Below, piece after piece: positions 54,344-63,756 of a DNA stretch of 64,000 bases. The stretch covers positions 1-64,000 of the forward strand of contig JANXTY010000018.1 in assembly GCA_025352145.1 (NCBI GenBank), given 5' to 3'. The notes beneath the pieces are model-generated. The model was not told the DNA's origin and did no database searches. It worked only from the letters and a program-made list of their open reading frames with translations. How positions within the stretch are numbered: position 1 is the stretch's first letter; every line of letters starts with the position of its first letter. Both the position numbers and the translations under genes were made by a program. The stretch comes from Oxalobacteraceae bacterium (GTDB taxonomy: Bacteria > Pseudomonadota > Gammaproteobacteria > Burkholderiales > Burkholderiaceae_D).

Positions 54344-56515
54344 TTAATGCCCTAAGGACAGCAACACATCGAGCAAACTGCTGGCTATCTGCATGACTTT
54401 TCCTGCAGCCTGATAGGCCTGCTGGTAACGGAGCAGGTTCGATGCTTCTTCATCCAGATTCACCCCCGAAACTGATTGCTGCGCGGCAGTCACCTGCTCA
54501 AGCAGCTTGGTTCCCGCATCGCCTGTTACTTGCAGTTCCCGCGCCTTGTTACCGACCGAACCGACAAGCTGGGCATAAGCGCTTTGAAAGCTCGCCGTCG
54601 TCGCCCCCCCTGCCTTACCCAGTAAGGTATTCTTGCTTTGCAATCCCGCCAACAATAACGCGTTGCGATTGTCACCCAGACCGCCGCTATTAGGAGCAAT
54701 AGTAAAGGTGTCGCCATTAGCGGGTGTACCGCTGAGCGTAAAATTGATACCGCCTACACTGACCGTTGCCCCCGCTGTGTAAGTCACTGGCGTTCCAGCG
54801 GAAAAAGGAGAACCTGCTACGGCAACGCCATTGTTGGTCACACTGACATCGAGATAAGGCGGAAAGCCACTCAATTTATTAGTCGCCGAATTGTAAGTCA
54901 GCGTCGTGCTAGGAATCCCGACTGAATAACTGCCAGTCACAATCGGAATACCACTAATTTCAGTCTTGCCAAAATTAACGATATCGCCCGTGGTGTAATT
55001 GACTGGGGTACCCGCAGCATACGTAGTGGGCACACCGGCAGTCGTCACCGTTACCGGCAGCAAGGGAGGAAATCCACTCAGCTTGCCGGTCCCCGAATTG
55101 TAGGACAAGGTAAGCGTGGGAATGACATCCGTCGCAGCAATGACACCCGCACTAATCTTGCCGGAACCCAAATTAGCATTGGTGGCAGAAGTACGGATCG
55201 GGGCGGCCACCGCAATGTCCGTATTGCTGGTGATAGCAACGCCAAATCCACTACTGGCATTGACCGTGGGCTTAATAATAAAATTGTCATCGATCGTAAA
55301 ACTACCTGACGCCAAATTGATAGTAAAGCCCTCATTCACTGCGGCCACCTGCGCCGCTGCAAAGGTCGTACTGGAAAGCACCGTGTTATCCGAAAGCCGC
55401 AACAAAGAATAAGCGCCTGCGCCTGTATTTTTGAGTTGGTAGTCACTGCCCGTGAGCAGACTCACATCACCTAACGTGGAAGAGACAAGAGCATTCGTGC
55501 CCGCATTATTTTTACTATTAGGATTAACGACCGGTGTAGTCACATTAAAAAAATCTTTACCCACCGCCCCATTCTGATCTTGTCCCAATTTATGCTGGGC
55601 ATTAAACGTGCTCGTTAATCCAGCGGCGATCAGCCCAAGCGAATTTTGCGCAGCATCGAGCGTCTTTGCCCGGAAATCAAGAATGCCGCCAAGATTACCG
55701 CCAGTGATCACACTTTCGGGCAACGCAACGATGCTTCCATTGGCTAAAAATCCGACTTCGGTCCGGCTCAGGTCGGTAGGCGAACTGGTCACTGTCAGCG
55801 GATAAGCTTTAGCCCCCACCACCAAGGGCTGTCCGTTGCCAATGGAGACGTTATAACTACCATCGCTTTGTTTGAGGGTAGTGACCTTCACCTCTTTACT
55901 CAGATCGGAAATTAATTGATCGCGCTGATCGTACAAATCATTGGGCAAGACGCTCGCATTATTGGCTAACACACTGATCGAATCATTCAGTTTGGCAATC
56001 GAATCGGCATAAGTGTTGATAGTGACGACACTCGATGCTATCCGGCTATTGGCACCGGCGCGTAATTCCATCAACCGCCCATCCATACTTTGAAAGCGCC
56101 CCGCCAGCTCATTCGCCCCCGACAATACTGCCTGACGGGATGGCGTGTCATTAGGATTGGCACTTAAACTTTGTACGCTGCTAAAAAAATCCTGTAAAGC
56201 GGACGACAAACCAGCCGAGGGATCGGCAAACATATTATCGATCTGATTGATCTGCGTCTTGTGTGCGTCAATCGCACTTTTTGCGCTCTGTGCGGTAAGT
56301 ACTTGCGAGCCAATAAATTGATCATAGACCCGCTCAATGCTCAAAACAGCAGTGCCGCCGCCAACGCCGCCCTGTGCCTGCGCAGCGCCTTGAATCACAG
56401 TCTGACGACTAAAGCCCGGGGTAGCAGCATTGGCTATATTGTGCGCAGTCGTAGACAATCCGACCTGCGCAGCAGTGATAGCGCTTTTACCAATACCGAA
56501 GATGCCGGAGCTCAT
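54344..56515 (-). CDS. flgK: flagellar hook-associated protein 1 FlgK, with an internal duplication
   Basis: 723 residues, longer than usual (about 550-650). N-terminus SAITAAQVGLSTTAHNIANAATPGFSRQTV and C-terminus VNLDEEASNLLRYQQAYQAAGKVMQIASSLLDVLLSL are standard. The extra length lies in the outer domain: two related segments at about 467-525 and 536-600 share YNS.T.KLSGFPP, V.VT, AGTPV.YT.G and a following beta strand. This outer part faces the medium and varies between species. Forms the hook-filament junction with FlgL. Follows flgJ after about 230 bases of non-coding sequence (56516-56743). Confidence 0.94.
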   Translation of the reverse strand: MSSGIFGIGKSAITAAQVGLSTTAHNIANAATPGFSRQTVIQGAAQAQGGVGGGTAVLSIERVYDQFIGSQVLTAQSAKSAIDAHKTQINQIDNMFADPSAGLSSALQDFFSSVQSLSANPNDTPSRQAVLSGANELAGRFQSMDGRLMELRAGANSRIASSVVTINTYADSIAKLNDSISVLANNASVLPNDLYDQRDQLISDLSKEVKVTTLKQSDGSYNVSIGNGQPLVVGAKAYPLTVTSSPTDLSRTEVGFLANGSIVALPESVITGGNLGGILDFRAKTLDAAQNSLGLIAAGLTSTFNAQHKLGQDQNGAVGKDFFNVTTPVVNPNSKNNAGTNALVSSTLGDVSLLTGSDYQLKNTGAGAYSLLRLSDNTVLSSTTFAAAQVAAVNEGFTINLASGSFTIDDNFIIKPTVNASSGFGVAITSNTDIAVAAPIRTSATNANLGSGKISAGVIAATDVIPTLTLSYNSGTGKLSGFPPLLPVTVTTAGVPTTYAAGTPVNYTTGDIVNFGKTEISGIPIVTGSYSVGIPSTTLTYNSATNKLSGFPPYLDVSVTNNGVAVAGSPFSAGTPVTYTAGATVSVGGINFTLSGTPANGDTFTIAPNSGGLGDNRNALLLAGLQSKNTLLGKAGGATTASFQSAYAQLVGSVGNKARELQVTGDAGTKLLEQVTAAQQSVSGVNLDEEASNLLRYQQAYQAAGKVMQIASSLLDVLLSLGH

Positions 56516-56743
56516 ATTTTTCTCTTTTAATCTGTTACGTCACATTTACATCAACGGCACGATGCCGAAAAACTTGAACCATACTTGAATGCTCTACGCT
56601 TAATGAATCCTATTGACAGCACTTACGCAAAAACAAACAAGTAGGGGGTTCCTTATCTACGTCGAATTAGGTATTACGTAACTACATATTACGTAAATAC
56701 AATCGGGCACTCGCCCTATGGATAGGCTTTTCTCTAGCCCTGA

Positions 56744-57580
56744 TTAAGTCAAGGAATGATGGATGATGCGCGTCAGCTTGGCGGCATAATGCGGGTCAGT
56801 TGCATAACCTGCGCGCTGCAATCCCTCTGCAAAACCTTTGACATCCTGCGCATTGGCCAAGACATTTTCATAACGCGGATTATTTTTCAAGAGCTTGGCG
56901 TAATCACGAAATGCATCGGCATAAGAATCATAAGCGCGAAATTTCTCCATCTTGGTCTGCAGCACGCCGTTCACATATTCCGTGGTGGCCGTTTCGGTGA
57001 CACGTCCCTGCCATCCTCCGGTGGCTTTAATCCCAAAAAGGTTATGGCTGGGTGTGCCGTCTTTCGTTGGAATTTCTCGTTTTCCCCACCCACTTTCGAG
57101 TGCTGCCTGGCCGATCATGAAGTTGGCCGGGATCCCCGTAATGAGGCTCGCTTCTTCAGCATGTGCCATCAATTTTTCTTGGAAGGCTTTGACATGGGGG
57201 GCTTGATTTACGGACGATTTCTGCGCGTCGTCAGGGCTGAGCTGTGGGCTAACTATTCTCTCTGTAGACTGCGCAGGTACCACATTCGAGAGTTGGCGGA
57301 TCAAGACATCGGCCAAACCGACGCCACGCTTGGCCAGATTCTGACTTAACTGCTGATCCAGCATCGAGGTATACATGCGACTTTGCTCATTGTCGAACGC
57401 GCCCTCCTGGGGTGTCGCGTCACGCATACTTTTGAGCATCATGTTCATGAACAAGGCTTCAAATTGTTTGGCGGCAGCACTTAATGCCTCCGGCGAATTT
57501 TTTTGTGCAGCCTGGCGCAACTCCGCCAAGCCTTTGGTATCGACGGCCAGCTTGCCAGATAGATCGGCTTGATTAATCAT
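56744..57580 (-). CDS. flgJ: flagellar rod-capping protein and peptidoglycan hydrolase FlgJ
   Basis: 278 residues with two domains: an N-terminal rod-cap domain (about 20-100, FEALFMNMMLKSMRDATPQEG, YTSMLDQQLSQNLAKRGVGLA) and a C-terminal glucosaminidase domain (about 140-275, IPANFMIGQAALESGWGKRE, NLFGIKATGGWQG, YATDPHYAAKL). The catalytic Glu lies in ALESGWG. The enzyme opens the cell wall for the rod. Two-domain FlgJ is the beta/gammaproteobacterial form. Starts nine bases after flgI. Confidence 0.95.
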   Translation of the reverse strand: MINQADLSGKLAVDTKGLAELRQAAQKNSPEALSAAAKQFEALFMNMMLKSMRDATPQEGAFDNEQSRMYTSMLDQQLSQNLAKRGVGLADVLIRQLSNVVPAQSTERIVSPQLSPDDAQKSSVNQAPHVKAFQEKLMAHAEEASLITGIPANFMIGQAALESGWGKREIPTKDGTPSHNLFGIKATGGWQGRVTETATTEYVNGVLQTKMEKFRAYDSYADAFRDYAKLLKNNPRYENVLANAQDVKGFAEGLQRAGYATDPHYAAKLTRIIHHSLT

Positions 57581-57588
57581 AGGAAGGC

Positions 57589-58725
57589 CTAAATAATTTC
57601 TAACTCGGCATGCAATGAGCCTGCCGCCTTCATCGCTTGCAAAATGGCCAGCAAGTCTTGGGGCGTGGCTCCAATGGCATTGAGCGCTTTCACCACTTCT
57701 GAAAGAGAAGCGCCTTCTTTCAGCATCAGCACTTGTCCCGCGTCTTTTTTGATATCGAGTTGCGAATTTTGGACTGCCACGGTCTGACCACCGAACAGCG
57801 CTGCGGGCTGGCTAACTGTCGTGTCAGTGTTGATGACAATCGTGAGATTGCCATGCGAGACAGCACATTTATCGAGAGTAACGGCCTGATTCATCACAAC
57901 GGAACCGGTGCGCGCATTCATAATGACGCGAGCTGCAGCTTGAGCCGGGCTGACTGAAATATTTTCCAACCCGCCCAAGAAAGCCACACGCTGATCGCTC
58001 CCTGGGGGGGTGCGCACCCGAATCACACGACCGTCAAGCGCAGCCGCCGTGTCGGTACCGTACTGTTGGTTGATCGCATTCACTACTCGGCTTGCCGTTG
58101 AAAAATCGGTGTCGTTAAGCTCCAGATGGATCTCGTTATTTTGTCCCAATACCGAAGTTACAGTACGCTCTACTGTCGCTCCTGATGAAATGCGACCAAC
58201 ACTCAAATGATTAACTTGCACTTTACTGCCCGCCGATGCTGCACCAACACCCCCCACCAGCACACTGCCTTGCGCCATTGCATAAATCTGATTATCCGCC
58301 CCTTTGAGTGGCGTCATCAGCAAAGTCCCGCCGCGCAGGCTTTTGGCATTTCCCATCGACGACACCGTGATGTCCAATGTTTGGCCGCTTTGTGCAAAAG
58401 CGGGCAACGAAGTCGTCACCACCACAGCAGCCACATTCTTGAGCTGCAAGCTGGTGCCGATAGGCAGACTGATGCCCGCCTGCTGCAACATACTGATCAC
58501 GCTTTGCACTGTAAATGGTGTTTGCGTAGTCTGGTCACCGCTGCCATCAAGTCCCACTACCAGACCGTAGCCAATCAACTGATTTTGCCGCACCCCTTGA
58601 ATGCTGGCCAGGTCTTTCAAACGCTCGGCATTACACGGCGCGGATAGAAGCAGCGCCAGGCAAATGAGTCCGTAATTGGCGAACCGAAATTTCTTTATCA
58701 GCAGCAGTACATATCCGGTTCTCAT
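57589..58725 (-). CDS. flgI: flagellar P-ring protein FlgI
   Basis: About 378 residues. Periplasmic P-ring, the bushing around the rod in the peptidoglycan layer. After a signal peptide (ending SAPCNA) come ERLKDLASIQGVRQNQLIGYGLVVGLDGSGDQT and QTPFTVQSVISMLQQAG, the family N-terminus. The open frame continues far upstream into flgH; the ATG at 58725 has AGG six bases before and gives the right length (an ATG at 58737 is next best). Ends SLHAELEII. Confidence 0.94.
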   Translation of the reverse strand: MRTGYVLLLIKKFRFANYGLICLALLLSAPCNAERLKDLASIQGVRQNQLIGYGLVVGLDGSGDQTTQTPFTVQSVISMLQQAGISLPIGTSLQLKNVAAVVVTTSLPAFAQSGQTLDITVSSMGNAKSLRGGTLLMTPLKGADNQIYAMAQGSVLVGGVGAASAGSKVQVNHLSVGRISSGATVERTVTSVLGQNNEIHLELNDTDFSTASRVVNAINQQYGTDTAAALDGRVIRVRTPPGSDQRVAFLGGLENISVSPAQAAARVIMNARTGSVVMNQAVTLDKCAVSHGNLTIVINTDTTVSQPAALFGGQTVAVQNSQLDIKKDAGQVLMLKEGASLSEVVKALNAIGATPQDLLAILQAMKAAGSLHAELEII

Positions 58726-58738
58726 TTTCTGCCTCATT

Positions 58739-59455
58739 CTAAAGCGGGAGGACACTGTGGAAAAATCGGGAAAACATACCCACAATTTGGGCCTGATCCA
58801 TCCGGCTATTGGTTCTATATTCAAAGCGCGCATCGGCCACCTGGGTTGACGAGACGGTGTTGGATGCGCTGATCGTACCTGGATTAACGACACCAGAAAA
58901 ACGGATAAATTCAATGCCTTTATCTAATGCCACTTGCTTCTCACCGCTCACGAGAAGATTGCCATTAGCCAGTACATCGATCACCGTAACGCTGATCGCG
59001 CCAGTAAAAGTATTGCTCGCCGACGCCGCAGCTTTATCCGCCGATTTCAATCCCGATGTCGATGAAACTGTAGAGCTTCCTTGCAAAGAGGTGAGCGGCT
59101 TTCCAGATAATTCTTGCAGTACGCGCAGTGGCACTCCCGTCATTTGCGGGCCAGTCATAGCAATACTGCCTGACGTATCATCCGAGCTGGCTCCGGCTTT
59201 GGCGACACTGGTATTTTCACTGATAGCAATAATTAAAAGATCGCCTACCAAGCGCGCCCGTCTGTCCTCGAACAAAGGCCGATAAGAAGCTGCTTGAAAA
59301 ATAGCCCCATTGGTCTGAGGCATGGCATTGGCCTGCTGCGGCTGAATGGTGGTGGGCGATTGCACAATAGAACTGGGCACCGTTGAACAAGCCGCCAACA
59401 TCAGCGGCATGCTCCATCGCGCAACGGAAAAATATTTCTTAAAATGTGTTTTCAT
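58739..59455 (-). CDS. flgH: flagellar L-ring lipoprotein FlgH
   Basis: 238 residues. Outer-membrane L-ring. Lipobox MLAACSTVP near residue 18-26. Marks: GAIFQAASYRPLFEDRRARLVGDLLIIAISENTSVAKAG, NGNLLVSGEKQVALDKGIEFIRFSGVVNP, and DARFEYRTNSRMDQAQIVGMFSRFFHSVLP at the end. Lies about 20 bases after flgG and just before flgI. Confidence 0.95.
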   Translation of the reverse strand: MKTHFKKYFSVARWSMPLMLAACSTVPSSIVQSPTTIQPQQANAMPQTNGAIFQAASYRPLFEDRRARLVGDLLIIAISENTSVAKAGASSDDTSGSIAMTGPQMTGVPLRVLQELSGKPLTSLQGSSTVSSTSGLKSADKAAASASNTFTGAISVTVIDVLANGNLLVSGEKQVALDKGIEFIRFSGVVNPGTISASNTVSSTQVADARFEYRTNSRMDQAQIVGMFSRFFHSVLPL

Positions 59456-59476
59456 CCCAATCTCACCTAAGCGATC

Positions 59477-60259
59477 TTACAACTGAGAAAGCCTTTGCAA
59501 CATCTGATCGGAAGTAGTGATCGCCTTGCTGTTGATTTCGTAGGCACGCTGAGTCTGAATCATATTGACCAGTTCTTCGACCACATTCACATTCGATGTT
59601 TCCACATAACCCTGAGACAGCGTACCCGAGCCATTGGTCCCCGGCGTATTGGTTCCAGGGCTGCCAGATGCGCTGGTTTCAACATACAAGTTTTCGCCCT
59701 TGCTTTCCAAGCCGGCCGGATTGACGAACGTGGCCAGTTGTAAAGACCCCACCTGAGTGGCGCTAGCAGATCCGGCCTGGGTGACAGAAACCGTTCCGTC
59801 TCGTGCCACTGTGATGCTCGTTGCCGTCGAGGGAATCGTGATAGCGGGTTGAATCACGTAACCGCTGGAAGTGACGAGTTGACCCTGGCTGTCGCTCTGG
59901 AATGAGCCATCGCGGGTATAAGCAGCAGTACCGTCAGGCAGCAATACCTGGAAAAAACCTGCTCCCTGAATTGCCACATCTTTGTCGTTACTGGTTTGCT
60001 GTAAATTGCCTTGGGAAAAAATACGCTCGGCCGCCACCGGCCGCACGCCGGTACCAATTTGCAGACCCGATGGTAACTGCGTCTGTTGGGACGATTGCGC
60101 GCCCGGCTGCCGCAAATTTTGATATAACAGATCCTCGAACACCGCGCGTGAACGCTTAAAACCGCTAGTGCTGACATTGGCCAGGTTATTGGAAATAACA
60201 TCCATCTGCGTTTGCTGCGCATCCAGACCGGTTTTAGAAATCCATAGGGAACGAATCAT
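59477..60259 (-). CDS. flgG: flagellar distal rod protein FlgG
   Basis: 260 residues. Distal rod. N-terminus [45 protein letters not shown], with the family extra loop for the rod, and [44 protein letters not shown] at the end. Length and motifs are standard. AGGAG precedes the start. Separated from flgF by 236 bases that show no gene. Confidence 0.96.
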   Translation of the reverse strand: MIRSLWISKTGLDAQQTQMDVISNNLANVSTSGFKRSRAVFEDLLYQNLRQPGAQSSQQTQLPSGLQIGTGVRPVAAERIFSQGNLQQTSNDKDVAIQGAGFFQVLLPDGTAAYTRDGSFQSDSQGQLVTSSGYVIQPAITIPSTATSITVARDGTVSVTQAGSASATQVGSLQLATFVNPAGLESKGENLYVETSASGSPGTNTPGTNGSGTLSQGYVETSNVNVVEELVNMIQTQRAYEINSKAITTSDQMLQRLSQL

Positions 60260-60495
60260 TTTTTTCTCCTCAAACCCGCTTCATCGTCACCCATCTCCGC
60301 TGTCTGGACCAGGTGCTCCAACCCTACATTCGCGCACAATCCGTTAGATGAAAACAATCTCCCGAATTTATGCAAAGATCGGGCTAGTAAGGTGCGCGAG
60401 GCACATCCTACAAACTACGGTTCACCAATCCAGATCAACCCTTATTCGAACCAGATCAATCGCTGTGCCACGTCACTATCTTCACCCACGATCGA

Positions 60496-61236
60496 TCAAA
60501 CCAAAGCCAAGAGCTGCGTTGCTTTTCCGGCATTTGCTTCCGCATTCTTCATTAAGTTCATCTGCATTTCAAACTGACGCGCCAAGCTGATCATGCTAAC
60601 CATCGCATCCACCACGTTGACATTGCTACCCTCCAACGCACCGCCGACCAGCGCTACACCCGCATCGGCCTCCGCCGGTTCACCGTTCCTGGTACGAAAC
60701 AGACCATCATCGCCACGCACGATGGAATCTTCCGGCGGATTAACCAATTTGATGCGCCCCAAGATGGTGGACGCGCCCGGCTTGATACCAGTCGCAATCG
60801 CCGAAACAGTGCCGTCTTTGGCGATAGATACTGTCACGTCTGGCGGAATGCTGATCGGCCCGCCATCGCCAAGTATGTTCACGCCGCTTTGCGTTTGAAG
60901 CACACCATTCGGGCTCAGATTCAAACTGCCATGACGGGTATACGCTTCCGAACCATCTTCCAATTGCAGCGCAATCCAGCCCTTTCCTTGAATCGCCACA
61001 TCCAGATCGCGCGCCGTTTGTTGCAACACGCCCGGAGTAAAGTCCGTTCCAATCGTCGAGTCCACCACAAAGGCACGGGTTGGCAAACCATCGCTAATAA
61101 CGGGAACCGCACGGAAAGAATTCAACTGCGCACGAAAGCCCGAGGTAGTCGCATTGGCCAGATTATTCGACGTATTGGCCTGCTGCTCCAGGATGTGCTT
61201 GGCACCTGTCATAGCGGTATAAATTAAGCGATCCAT
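60496..61236 (-). CDS. flgF: flagellar proximal rod protein FlgF
   Basis: About 246 residues. Proximal rod. N-terminus MDRLIYTAMTGAKHILEQQANTSNNLANATTSGFRAQLN and C-terminus SNVNVVDAMVSMISLARQFEMQMNLMKNAEANAGKATQLL. I take the ATG at 61236, which follows a GGAGGA ribosome site; the in-frame ATG at 61251 covers that site. Between flgE and flgG as usual. Confidence 0.95.
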   Translation of the reverse strand: MDRLIYTAMTGAKHILEQQANTSNNLANATTSGFRAQLNSFRAVPVISDGLPTRAFVVDSTIGTDFTPGVLQQTARDLDVAIQGKGWIALQLEDGSEAYTRHGSLNLSPNGVLQTQSGVNILGDGGPISIPPDVTVSIAKDGTVSAIATGIKPGASTILGRIKLVNPPEDSIVRGDDGLFRTRNGEPAEADAGVALVGGALEGSNVNVVDAMVSMISLARQFEMQMNLMKNAEANAGKATQLLALV

Positions 61237-61301
61237 TTCCTCCTCCTGCAATTTTTCTGTGTTCCTAATTCAAGGCATTGACGTAGAAACTAACATAGGC
61301 A

Positions 61302-62522
61302 TTAACGCAAATTCACCAGCGTCTGCAAAACCTGATCCTGCGTTTTGATCGTCTGTGCATTAGCTTGATATACGCGCTGCGCAGTAATCATCTGCACCAA
61401 TTCAGCGGTCAAATCGACGTTCGAATTTTCTACGGCAGAAGCCTGCAACACCCCATTGCTACCTGTATTGGGTTCGGCGACCAAAGCCGCGCCAGACGAC
61501 GCTGTTTCTGCCCAGGCATTATTGCCAAGGGGCGATAAGCCATTGGGGTTGGTGAAATTGGCAAGTACGACCTGACCTAACGTCAGCGACTGCCCGTTGG
61601 TATAACGAGCCAGAATGACCCCGTCCGATCCCGCATTAAATCCAGATAGTCGGCCTGATGTATAACCGTCTTGGGTTAGCGTGTTCACGCTAAACGTTGC
61701 TCCGAATTGTGTGCTTCCCGCAAAATTAAAAGTCGTCAGCAAGGGAGTAACGGCACCGGTAGGCGGCACCAGGGCCAAGGAGAGAGGCACGACCGCTGCC
61801 GGTGTCACCAAGGCGCCAGATGAACTAAAAGTCATGGCCGTTGTGCTAGATACCGGCATATTGCCGTCAATCACAAAATTACAGTTCCAGGCGCTCGCTG
61901 CCGTTTTTACAAAATAGGTCTGCAACACATGCGGATTACCAAGGGAGTCGTATACATTGACTGAGGTCGCGTTGTTGTAGCTAGTCGGATCGGTTGGATC
62001 GAAGAGGGGCGTAGCTGGAATAGCTGAACGCGAATCAAGGTTCATCACCCCTTTGATGATAGCCGTCGGTAGCGGATTAAGGTCCGCGCTGTTTACTCGT
62101 AGAGCCACCGGTGCGCCCTTCGAAAGAACACCTTTGGCGCTCGCCATATAACCAGTGAGCTGAGCGCCCTGTGCATTGACGATGAAACCATTCTTATCCA
62201 GCGAAAATTGGCCATTGCGCGAATACTGTACCGTGCCATTGATAATAGTCCGAAAAAATCCGCCGCCATTAATCGCAATGTCGAGCGGATTGCTAGAAGA
62301 CTCGATATTCCCCTGGGTAAACTGCTGGGCAATCTGCGATACCTTGGTACCAATCCCGGCCTGATTTCCACCTGCACCGGTAAGCGAACTAGCGTACACA
62401 TCAGCGAACTGCGCCTGAGAACCCTTAAACCCGACGGTATTGGCGTTAGCGACGTTGTTACCAATGACATCGAGCTGTTTCGATGCACCGTTCAGACCAC
62501 TCAACCCCTGTTGGAAACTCAT
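61302..62522 (-). CDS. flgE: flagellar hook protein FlgE
   Basis: 406 residues. Main hook subunit. N-terminus MSFQQGLSGLNGASKQLDVIGNNVANANTVGFKGSQAQFADVYA and C-terminus VENSNVDLTAELVQMITAQRVYQANAQTIKTQDQVLQTLVNL. Central domains are of normal size. The gene follows flgD after about 57 bases, preceded by AGGAG. Confidence 0.96.
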   Translation of the reverse strand: MSFQQGLSGLNGASKQLDVIGNNVANANTVGFKGSQAQFADVYASSLTGAGGNQAGIGTKVSQIAQQFTQGNIESSSNPLDIAINGGGFFRTIINGTVQYSRNGQFSLDKNGFIVNAQGAQLTGYMASAKGVLSKGAPVALRVNSADLNPLPTAIIKGVMNLDSRSAIPATPLFDPTDPTSYNNATSVNVYDSLGNPHVLQTYFVKTAASAWNCNFVIDGNMPVSSTTAMTFSSSGALVTPAAVVPLSLALVPPTGAVTPLLTTFNFAGSTQFGATFSVNTLTQDGYTSGRLSGFNAGSDGVILARYTNGQSLTLGQVVLANFTNPNGLSPLGNNAWAETASSGAALVAEPNTGSNGVLQASAVENSNVDLTAELVQMITAQRVYQANAQTIKTQDQVLQTLVNLR

Positions 62523-62579
62523 TTTGTTCTCCTAGTTTGCGGACACAAGCAATGGATCCGTTTTTAACGCGCATTGCAA

Positions 62580-63251
62580 TTAAAGGATCTGACGGATATC
62601 CGCCAGATTCACACTACCGATATAGGGGACATTGAGCGTCACGCCTTTACTGCTGGTCGAAACACTGGCCACCTCACCAACGGATAAATTCGTGACATCC
62701 GTTACTTTCTGCCCAGTTCGGGTGGCTGCAACCTCAAAGGTGTATTGACCGTCGGCAACCGCTTTGCCATCCTCATCTTTTCCATCCCACTGCAAAGGCA
62801 AGGTACCGCTATTCTGCGCACCCAGATCCATCCGGCGCACGGTACTACCCGCTTTGTCCCGAACGGTCACTTGCACCTGGTCTGCAGGTGATGCCAAGTC
62901 AAGACCGAACAAGGCTTTTCCCCCACTTAAATTCATGCTTGAACCCGCAACCAGAACGCTATGGCCGATCATGTTGGCAGCCTGCAGCGACTGACTGGAT
63001 TGATAACTGCCCATCAATCCTTCCAGCGTCTTATTGAGCTTATCAATACCACTCACGGTGGACAATTGCGCCAGCTGACTCGTCACCTGGGCGTTATCCA
63101 AAGGATTGAGCGGATCCTGATTTTTCATCTGCGTGACCAAGAGGGTCATGAATCTATCCTGCGCCTCGCTAGCGCCTGATTTCGAAGTTGCCGCAGTGGG
63201 ATTCATCGCTGCTAAGACACTGGGAGATATGGTGTCGGATAGTGCATTCAT
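62580..63251 (-). CDS. flgD: hook cap protein FlgD
   Basis: 223 residues. Scaffold that caps the growing hook. Marks: DRFMTLLVTQMKNQDPLNPLDNAQVTSQLAQLSTVSGIDKLN near the N-terminus, then AANMIGHSVLVAG and the FlgD Tudor/Ig-like end (GTLPLQWDGKDEDGKAVADGQYTFEV). Located between flgC and flgE as in other flg operons. Confidence 0.95.
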   Translation of the reverse strand: MNALSDTISPSVLAAMNPTAATSKSGASEAQDRFMTLLVTQMKNQDPLNPLDNAQVTSQLAQLSTVSGIDKLNKTLEGLMGSYQSSQSLQAANMIGHSVLVAGSSMNLSGGKALFGLDLASPADQVQVTVRDKAGSTVRRMDLGAQNSGTLPLQWDGKDEDGKAVADGQYTFEVAATRTGQKVTDVTNLSVGEVASVSTSSKGVTLNVPYIGSVNLADIRQIL

Positions 63252-63326
63252 GGGTAACTCCTTTAGCCACTTGTGTAGGAATACTGCTGCTTATGCTAAA
63301 TCTGCCACTTCTGCTAAATCTGCCCA

Positions 63327-63731
63327 TTACTGTCCGAGTGTCAGCGTTTTCATCAACAATGTTTTTGCTGCATTCATCGTTTCCACATTGGTTTGATATG
63401 AGCGTGAAGCGGACATCATGTTGACCATTTCTTCGACCGCATTCACATTGGGCATGGCGACGTAACCCTTTTCGTCGGCCAGGGGGTGCTTGGGATCGTA
63501 AACCAGTTTTGGCGCAGAAGCATCTTCTATCACCTGCTGCACCTTAACCCCGCTAGCCTGCGAGCCATCGACCGGTGTCGCACTAAATATGACTTGCTTG
63601 GCGCGGTAAGGCTGCCCGGTGGAACTGGTCACGCTATCCGCATTAGCAAGATTGCTAGCCACCACATTGAGCCTTTGCGCCTGCGCACTCATCGCAGAAC
63701 CAGCCACATTAAAAATATTAAAGAGCGACAT
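63327..63731 (-). CDS. flgC: flagellar proximal rod protein FlgC
   Basis: 134 residues. Proximal rod. N-terminus [47 protein letters not shown], then [46 protein letters not shown] at the end. A spacer of 75 bases leads to flgD; flgB lies 25 bases upstream. Confidence 0.96.
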   Translation of the reverse strand: MSLFNIFNVAGSAMSAQAQRLNVVASNLANADSVTSSTGQPYRAKQVIFSATPVDGSQASGVKVQQVIEDASAPKLVYDPKHPLADEKGYVAMPNVNAVEEMVNMMSASRSYQTNVETMNAAKTLLMKTLTLGQ

Positions 63732-63756
63732 GATGATTGTCCTTTATTGGTCTGGT

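Noticed and set aside
58207-58647. A 146-codon plus-strand frame over flgI.
   Set aside because: It is antisense to a certain gene, has a high His and Arg content and no recognisable motif.
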